From positions 1,364,001 to 1,428,000 of the forward strand of contig JALJCQ010000023.1 in the NCBI GenBank assembly GCA_023091665.1: a DNA stretch of 64,000 nucleotides, read 5' to 3'. Position 1 is the first letter of the stretch. Each line of letters opens with the position of its first letter. The translations under genes and the position numbers were made by a program. Below, piece by piece: positions 1 through 11,399 of this stretch. Origin of the DNA: Pythium myriotylum (lineage: Eukaryota; Oomycota; Peronosporomycetes; Pythiales; Pythiaceae). The notes under the pieces are model-generated. The model was not told the DNA's origin. It searched no databases and saw nothing but the letters and a program-made list of their open reading frames with translations.

Positions 1-2
1 CC

Positions 3-2819
3 AGCCGTCTGGGCCTCCCAGACGACTTTGAAGATGAAGTGAAGACTGAAGATGGTGAAGAATATTTCAGCGACCCCAAGACCAGCTCCACAACCGACAA
101 GGCCGCCGTGATGCACGTCACCAGCCAACTGGAATCGGCAGGCGCGACGAAGAAAACCGGCAAAGGCGGGAAGAAGGGTGGTCAGCAGAAGCAGGGAAAG
201 GCCAAGAAGTTCGCTGAGCCGGATTCGAAGGCCCGAGAGCCTGCGGGTGCAGATCCTCACCTGCACGATCAAGATAACGTGTATCCGCACGAAGATGGCA
301 AATTACCGGCTCGCAGGTCGCGGGACGATTGGAAGCACGACGGCCCCCGCGACAATTACTACCAGTATGTGCAAGCACCCCCGGGGTGGTTGCCGCGTTA
401 TCCGGCGCCTCCAGTCGACCCCCGGTATAGCCCGCATTATTTGCTCCCGGATTACCAGCATTACAACGTCGGAAGGAACTTTGTGCCTCACGATCCGCGC
501 TACGAGCACCCGCCAGAGCGGCACGGAGCGCACGCCGCGCGAGAAGCCGGCGCTCGAGGTCGCGAGAAGGAACCCAAGGCGAAAGAGGTCAAGCCGAAGC
601 CCAAGAACAAGAACGCGCCGGCGAACCGAGAAGGCAGTCGACGTAATCAAACCTCTCCGCGGACAGAGCAGCGGGTCGATAAGAAAACAGACCGGGCAGG
701 TAAAGACAAGAGAGTCGCCGCGAAGGAGAATCCAGTTTCCCCAAGCCGAACCTCAGCTCCCGATGCCGCCGAGCTCAACATCCCAGGCCTTGACGCCTCC
801 TCAGGAGGCAGCGACGTCATCGTTGGGCTGAGTCCAGAAGAGGCGAGATACGTGCAAAGCTGTTGGAGGCGGTGGTGTCAAGCCGAAAGCCGGGTTACTC
901 CATCGACCAGCCAGTTACCGCATCCGTCGGACGAGCAACACATGCGATTCCAGGCGCTACTGCTGAAGACCTTCCGGGAAGAAGAGTTGTATCTGAGTGT
1001 GCTCGACCCGATACGCGTGGGTGGTCCGGTGAAATACGAGTCGCTATGTTTCACGGTGGACCGATCTCTCCTTAAGCGCAGCGAGTTGGTAGCGTTGGCC
1101 CAGACCGCGCTATATAACGCCGAATTTTCTGTGAAGAATGTCGTCCCGGCGGTTGAAAAGTTCGAAGAACCGTATGACGCGTGGTCAACGCCAAAACTCT
1201 ATGGCGAGGTCGCCAGAGTATTGCAAGCCGTCCAGAACGTCGTAGATTGGCTTCAGGATCTAGACGCGCAGCGGGCCAGACACCTGAAGTATCAAGCCGA
1301 CATCCGTGAAACGATGGCTTCGCACCGGCCCGCGACTCGCCACCCGGTCGATCCCTACGCAATGCGCCGCCCAGCGTCCCTTATTAGCTCATCGGCTGAA
1401 GTGTTGAGTGCAGCCTCGGTCGGTGCGACCACGTCAGATGACGGAGAGAGTGGTCCCCGGCCCGCTCGACAAGAAGATCAGCTAGTGAATTCAGTCATGG
1501 AGAAGCGATTCTTCCGCGAAGTCGGACTAGGCGCGCGACGCGGCGAGCCTGAGTTCACAGTCCGCCCAGTGCTGCCCCCGAGTCAGCCTCGCCCTCCGGC
1601 ATTTGACGATCCTATGCCTGATGCGCCCCTCTATGGCTCGAGTTATTCACGTGTTATCCCGCCAGGGCCTTCGATTGCACATCCACAGTCCGATCGAAGA
1701 ACTCCGACTCTTCCGCACTTTGGCCAAGATGCGTCGACGAGTGGGCCCCAGCATCCCCACGCAGCTGCCGGTCGTCCGTCGGCAAGTGTCTCCGGCTTAG
1801 TGCAGGGGCAGCAAGCTAGCGGTCGCGCGCGACCCGTTCAATCACCGCACGACGCAGCTCAGTCGCCAGTTGTTGTTTATCCGAGGCCGTTCGTGCCTGC
1901 GGGGTACTTGGACCCACTCACCGGTGAAGAATCTCTCGAAGACCGCAAACAGTTCATGGCCGACTACAAGTACATGGCGCGGACTGCCATGTGGACTGAC
2001 GAAGAAATGTGCCAGAACATCTATCGGTATGTGCTGAAGCCTATTCTCACGTTTATCCGGCAGTTGGGTTCGCGAGCGAAGAAGTGGGCCACACTCGAGG
2101 CGGCTATCCGGGAAGAGTATCTCGAAGACGTGGAGTCCCCGCTGGAGAGGTATAGTGCGTTGAGTCAAGGAAAGCATGAGTCGGCTCGCCACTTTCTGTG
2201 GCGCTTGAATTCACTCGCTGAGCAAGCAGACCTCGATTTGAAGACGCCGCGAGCTGTGGAGAATCACCTTGACCGGTTTCATCGGGGGCTGCGCGATCCG
2301 GTCGTCAGGGCCAAGCTGTCTGATGTTTCGGTTCGCTCCGTTAAAGATCTCGATAAAATGCTTCGACTCCACGAGCAGCGCACCGGCGCAGACCGACCGG
2401 ATGGCCGCCCGGATGGTCGCACTACCGAGCGTAGCCAAAGCCGGGAACGTGACAGAGAATATGAGCGTGACCGCCGCGATCGCGAGAAGAGCTCGTCACG
2501 CAGCCGTTCGGCGTCGACCTACTGGGCCTATCAGGATGATCACGCTGGGAACGAGTATGTGCGGGATAACGGGTCTCTGCGACGCGACTCCGAAGACGAA
2601 CGGGCGGTGCGGTTCCGACTGGATCATGATAGAGAGAGTATCTCCGACGAAGAAGATGCAGTTGCCTACCGCGTCGCCGGGACGCCAACGCCAAGCTACG
2701 GACGCTCTCACGCGAGTCCGACCCGATGGCCCAACGCGAGCCCGCATGGTGGTGCAATTTCGCCGGGACAGGTGGTACTCATGCGCCTGCGCAGCACCAG
2801 GCGCCAGTTCCAGCATTAG
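3..2819 (+). pseudogene. gypsy-1 Gag, capsid part (open to left edge)
   Basis: The frame is open from the window edge, so the true start lies upstream; no ATG is needed inside the window. The first 600 or so residues are low-complexity, rich in Lys, Arg, Pro and Ser. A capsid-like retrotransposon gag domain follows at roughly residues 620-790 of the visible part, with helical sequence around SALSQGKHESARHFLWRL and FHRGLRDPVV. An Arg/Asp/Ser-rich tail comes after it. The frame ends at 2819 without a zinc knuckle. The knuckles lie in another frame just downstream, so a one-base shift near 2760 has cut Gag. Gag would form the cytoplasmic particle that packages element RNA. The family assignment is firm, but the copy is broken. 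Confidence 0.8.
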
Positions 2820-3190
2820 CCCCGGCTTCTACGCTTAAAAGTTCGAGTGCGGTTCCTATCTCGACTCTACACGCAGAAGCGAGCGGACCGAATGGCCAGG
2901 TTCGAGGCCCGTGCTTCAATTGCCAGCAGTACGGACACTGGGCCTCAGATTGCCCGATGCGCCAGCAAGTGGCAAGACCCACGTGCCAATGGTGTTCCGG
3001 CTCACATTCGTCTGAGAGTTGCGGTAAGAAGTGTCCAGCGTGTTCGCAATTTCATGTCAAGAGCGAGGATTGCCCAGTTGTGCGCATGCTCGATGAGCTC
3101 AAGACTTGGTACCAGACCCCTGGTCGAGAAGAGTCAGGTGTCGGATTGCCATTAGGCGTCACGCAGTATTTCACCGAGGCGTCAAACTAG
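2726..3190 (+). pseudogene. gypsy-1 Gag nucleocapsid tail with three zinc knuckles
   Basis: This open frame overlaps the end of the capsid frame and carries three CCHC-type knuckles in a row: CFNCQQYGHWASDC, CQWCSGSHSSESC and CPACSQFHVKSEDC. The first has the canonical C-x2-C-x4-H-x4-C spacing; the other two are variants. Such knuckles bind the genomic RNA. The frame ends at 3190 (stop TAG). The pol frame, displaced by minus one, is already open from about 3106, so Gag and Pol overlap by up to 85 nt. No obvious slippery heptamer was seen in that overlap, so programmed frameshifting is not supported. Confidence 0.75.
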
Positions 3191-5865
3191 GCCGCTCGCC
3201 GGAATTCAGGGAACCGGTACGCGACGAGCGAGAATCCCCAAGTAGAGATTTGGTTAGTCAACCCGACAAGTCAGCTCTCGTCATGCATGTTTATGCGTTT
3301 ATCGGTGCTGACGAGGGCGAAGAGGTCAGCATTGATAAAGAATCAATCACTTTACAACATCACAGTGAAGCGCGTTCATTTGTTGTGAAGTCAGACGGGT
3401 TCGATCCAAATCGCCGGATATCTTTCCGACTTCAGCCCGGCGAACGCCGGGGGTGGTGGTCGGAGCATGCGAGAACAATGCGAGAGACCGGTATAGCGTT
3501 AGTCGGAGGGGCGGTGTGCGACCGCCGAGTTACCATTCTGCTGGACTCCGGCTCCGACACCAGCATTCTGAGCCTGGATGTGGCTCGGACTCTCGGTCTC
3601 AAGCTGACGTTCAACGAAAGACTGAAAGTGAAAGGAATTGGTGGCGTGGTGACGTACGTGACTGCAAGGGCCAGCGTTAAGATAACGCTAGGAATGAGTG
3701 TTGTCTACTTCATGGACATTTGGTGCGGCAATATCGGCGAAGGGATTCAGTGTCTGTTAGGGTTCGACTTTATGGTGGCAGCTGGGGTGCGATTGAGCGC
3801 GAATGAAGGTGTAGTCCGGCTCCCTGACGAAGAGAGTGTCCCACTCGTTAGTCGAGGTGCGAGGCCCAAGCTCCCCAAACGCACGCCAGTCTCTACACAA
3901 GGTGACTTATATATCGCTCCAGGTCGAGGTGTAACTGTGCCCATTGTGTACAGGAGATTGGATCCCGAGCTGGTGGTTTGGTTGAGGCGCGGCCGCGCCT
4001 GGCTCCCAATGTTGTTATATGACGATCGGGGGCGTCCGGATGCGATCCGCGTGGTGAATGTCTCAGGTCGACCCCTGCAGCTGCCGGGCAGGACGCCAGT
4101 CGCATATTTGGTCGAGGTTGGTCATTTGCCAGATGGAGAGCTATGCGTACGTGCTGGGTCTCCCAAGTATGCAGAATGGCAGACTCTTATCTACGAGAGC
4201 TCACAATCCCGCCTTATGGCGCGTCGCCAAGACCGAGCAGATTACGTATTCAACCGGAGTCTTCCCCCCGCGGTCTCAGCGCCAGCATACCCGATGCCTA
4301 AGAAGATACTAAAACGCGGAAGCGGCGGAATACCCGAGCCAGCTATCGAAGTGAGCAGGCATCCTCGCACCCTCCCCGACCCCGGTTCTGCTCGTGTTTC
4401 GGTGTCGCAGGGACGCCCAGAGCAGGCATGCGCTGGAGATGTATCGCGCTCAGCAGCTCCCGAAGATGTGCGGAGTGTCGGTCACGGGACCCCCGAGGCA
4501 CCGAGTCCATTCGCCTCCAAGGCCGGATTTTCCCCAAGTTCTACCGGAATGATGCGCGAGGTGAACTCAACTCGCATGCCCCCGGCTCTCGCACGCTCGC
4601 ACGGTCTGCATCTGCGGGAAGGAGAGGCACTCGTAGCTGCCTCGACGGAAGCGAGAGGTTCGAACAGCGCCAAAGTTCTCGAGAGCCACACAGCGTTACG
4701 GTCGAGCGCGACACGCGAAGTAGTCATGAGGCTCGTGATTATGGACGCGAGCCAACCTGTGCTCGCGAGTACCCCCGCCCTGCAGCGGAGTCCGGAGAGG
4801 AGTGCGGACATCCGGTCAACGTTAATACCAAGTGATCCAGGACCGGCCTTCGAGCCACCCACGCGCCTAGCGTCTGTGTTCAAGGCAGTAGCTGAGGCCG
4901 CAGTTAACGGGGCTGGGTCGGAGGAGCAGCCCGCCGAGGAAGAAGCTTCTGTATTTTATCACGAAGGTGCTGATTCGTTGTCCCTCCATGCGCTACGGGA
5001 CCAACTAGCGATGCTGCCAGATTTCGACAAAGAGCCTCCGCCGGCGAATATGGACGACGCGAATGCCGGCGAACCCGACGAAAACACGTTAGAGGAACTC
5101 GACAAGCTCCGCAACATATTGCGTAAGCATCAGCCGGCGTTCATGAGCTCTGGCAATGCGCTACCTCCACCGGCCCGAGGAGTGATATGCGACATCGAAG
5201 TCCCGGATGGCGTGAAGCCGATTGCGCAACGACCACGACCGATTAAGTCTCACTTGCTCCCAAAGGTTTACGAGCTGTTGAAAGGGCTGTTGGAATGCGG
5301 TATTATCGAGTACTCGGACTCGGAGTGGGCGAGCCCGATAGTAATCGTCATGAAGAAGAATGGCCAAGATATCCGACTTTGCATTGACTACCGCCTGGTG
5401 AATCAACTGATCAAGCTTATGAGGTATCCTCTCCCTCTAATCGACCAGTTGCTGGATGGCTTCGAATCTGTAATGTGGTTCCTAAGTTTGGACATGGCCA
5501 GTGGATTCTGGGCCGTGCTGATGACTCTGCGAGCGAAACGCATCAGTGCATTTATCTGCCCGTTGGGCCACTTCCAGTGGGTGCGTATGCCTTTTGGCTT
5601 GAAGAATGTGCCACTCATATATCAACAAGTCATCGATAATTGCCTCTGGGGATTCGTCCGACTACCTCCACGCCTTGAGGCCGAAGTCGACCCCGATGTT
5701 CTCGAAGGGGTGGGATTGTCTCCCGGTCCTCCCTCCGGAGATCACAACCGAGACATCGGAGTCAACGCCGGCGAACCTGACCAAGGCGATCCGACTACTG
5801 GAGCTGACGACGAGACATTTTTCAGAAGAACCTCCCGGCCCCGCGTTGCATGGGCCCGGTTCTAG
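3106..5865 (+). pseudogene. gypsy-1 Pol: retropepsin and N-terminal reverse transcriptase
   Basis: The frame is open from about 3106; the leading TTG is not a eukaryotic start, so this is best read as the Pol part of a Gag-Pol fusion. An aspartic protease lies near residue 146 (LLDSGSDTSIL, the D-S-G active site), followed by a long Pro/Ser/Arg linker. The reverse transcriptase fingers and palm begin near residue 690, with the motif LSLDMASGFW holding the first catalytic Asp. After GLKNVPLIYQQVIDNC the RT consensus drifts, and the frame ends at 5865 before the catalytic YIDD, which sits in another frame from 5850. Loss of the RT core makes this a non-functional copy. Confidence 0.8.
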
Positions 5866-6347
5866 GTCGAAGCTCATACATCGATGACATCGCGGCGGGT
5901 ACCAAGTCGTGGGACGAGCTCTGCGAACTGGTCGACAAGCTACTATACCGGATCCGTTACTGGGGACTATCGGTGAGTCTCCCGAAGAGCTCGTTTGGCA
6001 AACGCTCAATCGAATACCTGTCCCACGGAATAAGCCGGGACGGACTCCGAGCTCTACCAAAGATCGCCAAAGGCATCGACCGACTCCAGTTTCCAACCAC
6101 GCTAAAAGGGGTACAGTCCTTCCTCGGCAGCTTGAATTACTATCACAAGTTCATAGAAGACTATTCGGTAATTGCGTCCGCACTGTACGAGCTGACAGAC
6201 GAACAGATCAAAGCAGGCCGGGACTTAAACCGAGCGAAGCAAGCGTTCGACCTATTGAAGACCAAGATTCAGTCACCACCGGTCCTTCGACATCCGGACC
6301 GGACGAAGCCGTTCTCGGTGATTCTTCATGCTACCCGTGGGCAGTAA
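5850..6347 (+). pseudogene. gypsy-1 Pol: reverse transcriptase core (YIDD) and thumb
   Basis: This overlapping frame continues Pol. SYIDDIAAG is the catalytic RT motif (YXDD type), followed by the thumb region (QSFLGSLNYYHKFIEDYS is the usual gypsy landmark) and the start of the tethered RNase H. A further shift near 6330 moves the sequence to the next frame (YPWAVSAVLAQ), where an in-frame TAG at 6383-6385 follows. These lesions sit 80-500 bp apart, so the copy has been decaying for some time. Confidence 0.75.
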
Positions 6348-6385
6348 GCGCAGTGCTGGCCCAGGAGCACGAAGGTAAGCTGTAG

Positions 6386-9178
6386 CCAGTTCGTTTCACC
6401 GGCCGCACTCTACACGATGGCGAACTCCGGTACCACGAATCTGAAAAGGAGGTCTTAGCCCTGCGGCGTGTTTTGACCACGTTCTACACGCTAATTTCGG
6501 GTTCCGAGTTGATCGTGTACACTAGGTTTTCGGTGCTGAAGTGGCTGATGACGTCAAAAAGCCTCGGTGATCGGCTGCTCAAGTGGGCAACCTTCCTCTC
6601 GCCATGGACGTTCGAGGTCAGAAAAATCGACAAGGACGAGGACGCACTGGCGTCACTGTTCGCCGCCGGCATCACACCGCGCGAAAAACTGGATGAGATT
6701 GCGAACGAACTCGCTCCGTCCAAGTCTAGGAAGATTAAGCCGCCCGTCATCAGCCTGGAGATGCTATCCGCCGAGTACTCCGGTTTCGTACTCAGTTTTG
6801 ACGGCGCCGCCAAATGGAAGACTGGTGTCGGCAGCGCCGGGTTCGTGTTGTGGAAATTGCCGGCATGGACTCCGGTCCACGCGGAAGCGGCTTACCTAGA
6901 AGGAGTCTCAGTCAACGAGGCGGAGTACCATGGCATGCTGAATGGATTGCGGCACGTGCTGGCCATATTCGGCACGATCGATATAGTAGTAGCCGGGGAT
7001 TCGAGACTCGTGATCGAACAGTGTCAAGGCACGATGAACTGCAATACGTCCCGACTCCAGCTGCTCCTTAACCAGTTCGAAGAACTGAAGTCCCGGCTCA
7101 GAAGTGTGCGCATGGTCCACGTTGCTCGCGACTTCAATGCAGCGGCTGACTACATGACCAGCAAGGCCCTCCAGTCCAGCTCGCCAGTCGTGATAGAAGA
7201 CCGTGAGGAGTTGCAGCGGATCGGCCAGCTGAATCGTCTCCCGTCTAGGATCGTCGCCACGCCAACGCAGGAAGAATCACCAGAGGTAAGTCTACCACAG
7301 GGCACGGGTGAAGAATCAGAAGCGCACCCCGGGTCCGACGAAGAAGAGACCCGGGGCGAGTCACCCCGCAGTCCGGATGAAGGACGCAAGGAAAGTTTGG
7401 TTTATGTTACCCGACGTCGGTATGAGCACCGTCGGCCGGATCCGGCTCCAGAAGAACAACTAACCCCGCGAAAGACCTCCGGAGCACAGGCCACCACCTC
7501 AAGATCGAGATCACAGCCGCACGATGAAGTCGAAGAGCGATGGGCGCGCATTCGAGCGCACCAACGGGGCGACCGAGAACTGGGCCAACTAATTGATTTC
7601 TTGTCAGGAAACCTAGACGCGCTCACAGCAGAGGAAGCCCAAGCTGCCGCGAAACAAGCTGATTCGTTCGAAGTCGACGAAGCCGGGATTCTCCGATACT
7701 CCGGGACTAAGTCGGCGGCCAGACAAAGGGGCGACACTCTGAGGCTGGTAGTTCCCCCAGACATGAGACGCGACGTGCTCCACCTACATCACGACGACAT
7801 CCAAGGTGGTCACCAAGGAGTAACGCGAACGTTCGAACGAATCAAAGCCGAATACTATTGGCGGGGCCTGTACCGAGATGTCGAGCAACATGTGCGCGAG
7901 TGCGTCGACTGTTCCACGTCGAAAGGCACCGCACCCAATCCGGGCCCCTCGCCAGGCAATGTAATGCCAGAGTACCCCATGCAGATCATATCCATGGACT
8001 TTGTGATACCGCTACCGGAGTCTCGTCAAGGCAATACGGCTCTGCTCCTGTTCCAAGATATGTTCTCGGGCTACATAATGAGTAAAGCGATGCGAGGGAC
8101 CACCGCCCAAGATGTTGCCGAAGCTTATGAAGAAGTAGTGTTCAGACGCTTTGGTGCAAGTTCGGAGATCCGGCATGATCGTGACCCACGTTTCATGAGC
8201 GAGGTGTTCGGCCATTTCACGCGAATGATGGGTAGCCAACAACGAGCGACGCTGGCGTACCGGCCGCAGGCCAACGGGCAACAAGAGCGGTCAGTACAGA
8301 CAGTTGTCCGGAGTATTCGATCATATATCGAGGAGCCGGCGCAGGAAGACTGGGAAGACTTAGCCGGCCGTCTCTTGTTCACCCTCAACACGTCCATGGA
8401 CGCGACTCGCCGGGAGACTCCGTTCTTCTTAATGCATGGTTGGGATGCTAAGGCCACAATGGCTGCGATGTTATCGCCGAAGCCGGCTCGTAGGACGGAT
8501 AGACTACGCGCCTACACCTGGAGGCTCCAAGTTCAGCGCGAATATCAGCACGCGCGAGGAGAAGCCCGGCGTTTGCAAGAAAGAGCAAAACGCGCTCGCG
8601 CCGAAGAACGGACTCAGGCGTGGGCCGACCTTGCAGACAGATTCAAGTCGGGATTCGAAGTTGGAGACGCAGTCTGGCTCTATATCGCTCAGGTAAGACC
8701 CGGCCTCACTAGGAAACTTGCTCACAAATGGCACGGCCCGTTCCGGATTGTCGAAAAGAACCAGGAGTTCATGTGCAAGTTAGAAGTCCAAGGCTCACCG
8801 TATCGAGTGTTCCCGTGGGTTCACGTCGGTAGGCTCAAGCCGAGGTTGCTTTCCCCAGAACGCCCGACTAGCTCCCCCACGAACGTCCCGGAAGAAGCCG
8901 ATTTCGACGCAGCCCTCCTCCCAGAAGACAGCTGGGAGCCGGATCGCGGGTTCAATGAGTACGAAGTCGAGGCTCTACTAGATGTCTGGTGGAGTCGGGT
9001 CCGTAACGCGAGACGTGGAAGAGAGTATCTGGTCAAGTGGACCGGATATGAAGAGCCGACATGGGAACCGGTGCACCGCCTGAATTGCGGGCGGCTGTTA
9101 TACGAGTTCGACCGCAGCGCCCGAGGCAGGGCGCGCTTCGCCGCGATGCAAGTGGACGAAGGCAGTGACGAGAGCTAG
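6386..9178 (+). pseudogene. gypsy-1 Pol: second RNase H, integrase and chromodomain
   Basis: The frame is open from the nonsense codon at 6383. It begins with the end of the tethered RNase H. A second, complete RNase H-like domain follows at about 6790-7170, with all four acidic positions visible: SFDGAAKW, NEAEYHGML, VVAGDSRLV and FNAAADYM. An acidic linker comes next, then an integrase with an HHCC zinc domain (HHDDIQGGHQG, CVDCS) and a D-D-E core (SMDFVIPLP, RHDRDPRF, NGQQERS). A C-terminal chromodomain closes it (YLVKWTGYEEPTWEP). Chromodomains direct integration to modified chromatin. This 930-codon stretch is unbroken, unlike the upstream part. The second RNase H is of the type reported as an acquired, archaeal-like domain in some plant and oomycete gypsy elements; that subtype is not proven here. 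Confidence 0.85.
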
Positions 9179-9518
9179 ATACCCGGCGAAAAGGGGCTGC
9201 GGCGCCCCTCAAATCGCGAGATGGCTTCGCCCAGCCAGCCGCGATAGCCAGCATGAAGTCCAACTTGACCCGGGAGCAGCCGACTGGTAAGAGCTGTTCA
9301 ATGCAGTCGTATCGCTCCCCAAGGTGGGTTGATGCCAGCCAGTAGGCCGGCCGTCTGGTCGTAAGGGCCGGACGCCGCTCTAGCTGATGAAAAGAGCGAG
9401 TATGTATGTTTGCATATGTAGGAAAAAAACAAGAAGACCAAAGGGAAGGCATGTATTAAGGGGCGACTGACTTACTGATCTGCCGCTATGTTGATCAACG
9501 AAGAGGAGTGCAAAACGA

Positions 9519-11399
9519 CTAAATCATAGGAGAATCACCGGACAAGTCGATGGCGGACGGCGCGGGCGAAGCTTGACTTGAAGAGGCCGGCGAAAGATCC
9601 ACGACACCCTGAGCAGAAGCGGGAACCCCAGGTGGATTAGAAGAACTCGACCCCGCCTGGCTCGCTAGTGGCCACTCGCCCAAGATCTCTCGAAAGATCG
9701 CATCGTTCATCGACGCGCCGGACGTTGAATCGTTCAACTTGTACCATTCGGCAATCTTCTGCGTCCGCCCCACCCAGTCCGCCAGAAGCCGTTGATCGTA
9801 TGAAGCTTTGTAGAAGTCTGGGCCCGGTGTGCCGAGGGAGCGGACTCCATCTTCACTACGGGGATAATCGGGTGACAACCAGTTGTCCGGCACCGACCAC
9901 GCGACCCCGAGGTAATGATGATAACGGAACGCCATCTGAGCACGAACCTTCAGCGATTCGATGCAGCGGTCTTCGCGGCCGGCGTAAAAGGATCGGATCG
10001 GCTCCTCCTCGTCGATGGCTCCAAGTTGCTGACGTAGAATGCGGCTGCGGTCCGCGCCAGGCTCAACAGATTGAAGACGGGTCATGTCGGGGACCCAAGT
10101 GCAGTGGAGCGCGGGCCTGAACCAAAAGGCGGGTTCACAGACGAGCAAGTCGTCGAACGCCCGAGGCCAGCTCTTCGGACGAGCGGCCCACAGACACAAC
10201 CAAGCAACCCTGAAGAACTTCGACAGCATGTCGCGGCGCTTGAGGGGGACTGTCCAGCTTGCGACCTGATCAACTATCTTCGTACCCGTGTGAAACCAAT
10301 GAAGGTGCTCCCAGAACGCTTGCTGGAACCGATAGCCGAAAAGTAGGAGCACGACCAGCCACTCCTGGCTGTCCCCCTTGAGGGTAGTCGGGTCGAAAGT
10401 CCAGATCTGCGTCACCCGGTATTTGTAGACTTCTTCCCACAGTTCGAGATCCATCAGCTCTTGATAAATATCGGCCCCACATTCGGCGCCATAAGATCGC
10501 ACGACGCCGCTGGACGCCGACTTGGACACGACAAGAGTGGAGAAGAACGGCGACGACGGAAGACCCTTGTCTCGAGGCACAGCCATGTTCTCCCGCTGCA
10601 TCGGGACCCCGTTCAACTTGGCTCGGAGGAGCGCTCCAGACAGCGCAGACACCCCTGTACGGAATACGGGGGCCCAGTTGAGCACCCGGTTGGTCCCCAT
10701 CACGGTTCCTTTTGGGAAGTGCAGCGTAGACCAGACGAGCTTGAACTCTACTTCGGCCAAGTCGGAGCTCAAGGGCGGGATGCCGCGTCTGGCGTGAGCG
10801 AGCACGGGAAGTTCGGCCTTGTACGCCGGAGTGTGGCGCATCCACTCCATTCGCTTGTCTGGTGTGGTGAGTGTCGTAGGCACCGCCGGCATCCGCGATG
10901 CGATCACATCTGGATGAAGCCTTGGCATGTCACTTCCAAGCGTGGTGAGCTCGGGCTCAGTGGGAAAGGTCACTTCGAGGGCCCCATTCTCAGCGTCAGA
11001 AAACTTCATCGGAGGAGGCGCCTTCTTCTTCTTCCTCACCGGCTTCGGCTTCGCGCCACTCGGCGCCGCGACAGTCGCCACGGGAGAAGCGCCAGCCGCG
11101 CTAGACGTCGTGGAAATCGGCTGTGGAGCCGGAGTCGGAGGCCCGCTGTGTGGTCGCTTCGTCTGTCTATTGGCCGAAGGAGAGAGCGGCGAAGGGGCCG
11201 GCCTTTTCAAATCACCCTCCGCACTTGCTGCCTCCTCCTTCTCTTCTCGCTCGTCCTCACTGCCGTTGTCGGATGAAGATGTGGGGGGCGCCTCCCTGGT
11301 TGAACTCGATATCTGAGTTTCCAGTTCCGAATTCCGGCTGTTCATCTTCGTCATCCCCGTCGTCCTCCCCATCACTGTCGCCATCGTCACCACCACCAC
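9519..11399 (-). CDS. Antisense ORF B in the 3' region of gypsy-1, unknown protein
   Basis: A 626-codon frame runs opposite to pol. The opening GTG is not a likely start; it probably continues ORF A after a frame change. Residues 1-150 are acidic, then Pro/Ser/Lys-rich (a KKKKAPPP patch may be a nuclear signal). From about 170 to 520 it is globular, with many Trp and aromatic residues (WAPVFRTGVSALSGALL, LLFGYRFQQAFWEHLHWFHT, WLCLWAARPKSWPRAFDD). The tail is Ser/Pro-rich. I recognise no family. Antisense ORFs in the same position are known in plant Tat-type gypsy elements, but I cannot show homology. The long uninterrupted frame beside a broken pol suggests either younger sequence or retained selection. 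Confidence 0.55.
   Translation of the reverse strand: MVVVTMATVMGRTTGMTKMNSRNSELETQISSSTREAPPTSSSDNGSEDEREEKEEAASAEGDLKRPAPSPLSPSANRQTKRPHSGPPTPAPQPISTTSSAAGASPVATVAAPSGAKPKPVRKKKKAPPPMKFSDAENGALEVTFPTEPELTTLGSDMPRLHPDVIASRMPAVPTTLTTPDKRMEWMRHTPAYKAELPVLAHARRGIPPLSSDLAEVEFKLVWSTLHFPKGTVMGTNRVLNWAPVFRTGVSALSGALLRAKLNGVPMQRENMAVPRDKGLPSSPFFSTLVVSKSASSGVVRSYGAECGADIYQELMDLELWEEVYKYRVTQIWTFDPTTLKGDSQEWLVVLLLFGYRFQQAFWEHLHWFHTGTKIVDQVASWTVPLKRRDMLSKFFRVAWLCLWAARPKSWPRAFDDLLVCEPAFWFRPALHCTWVPDMTRLQSVEPGADRSRILRQQLGAIDEEEPIRSFYAGREDRCIESLKVRAQMAFRYHHYLGVAWSVPDNWLSPDYPRSEDGVRSLGTPGPDFYKASYDQRLLADWVGRTQKIAEWYKLNDSTSGASMNDAIFREILGEWPLASQAGSSSSNPPGVPASAQGVVDLSPASSSQASPAPSAIDLSGDSPMI

Noticed and set aside
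3106..3190. Programmed minus-one frameshift between Gag and Pol of gypsy-1
   Set aside because: The frames overlap in the right sense, but no slippery heptamer or downstream structure was seen, and the element has other plain frame breaks.
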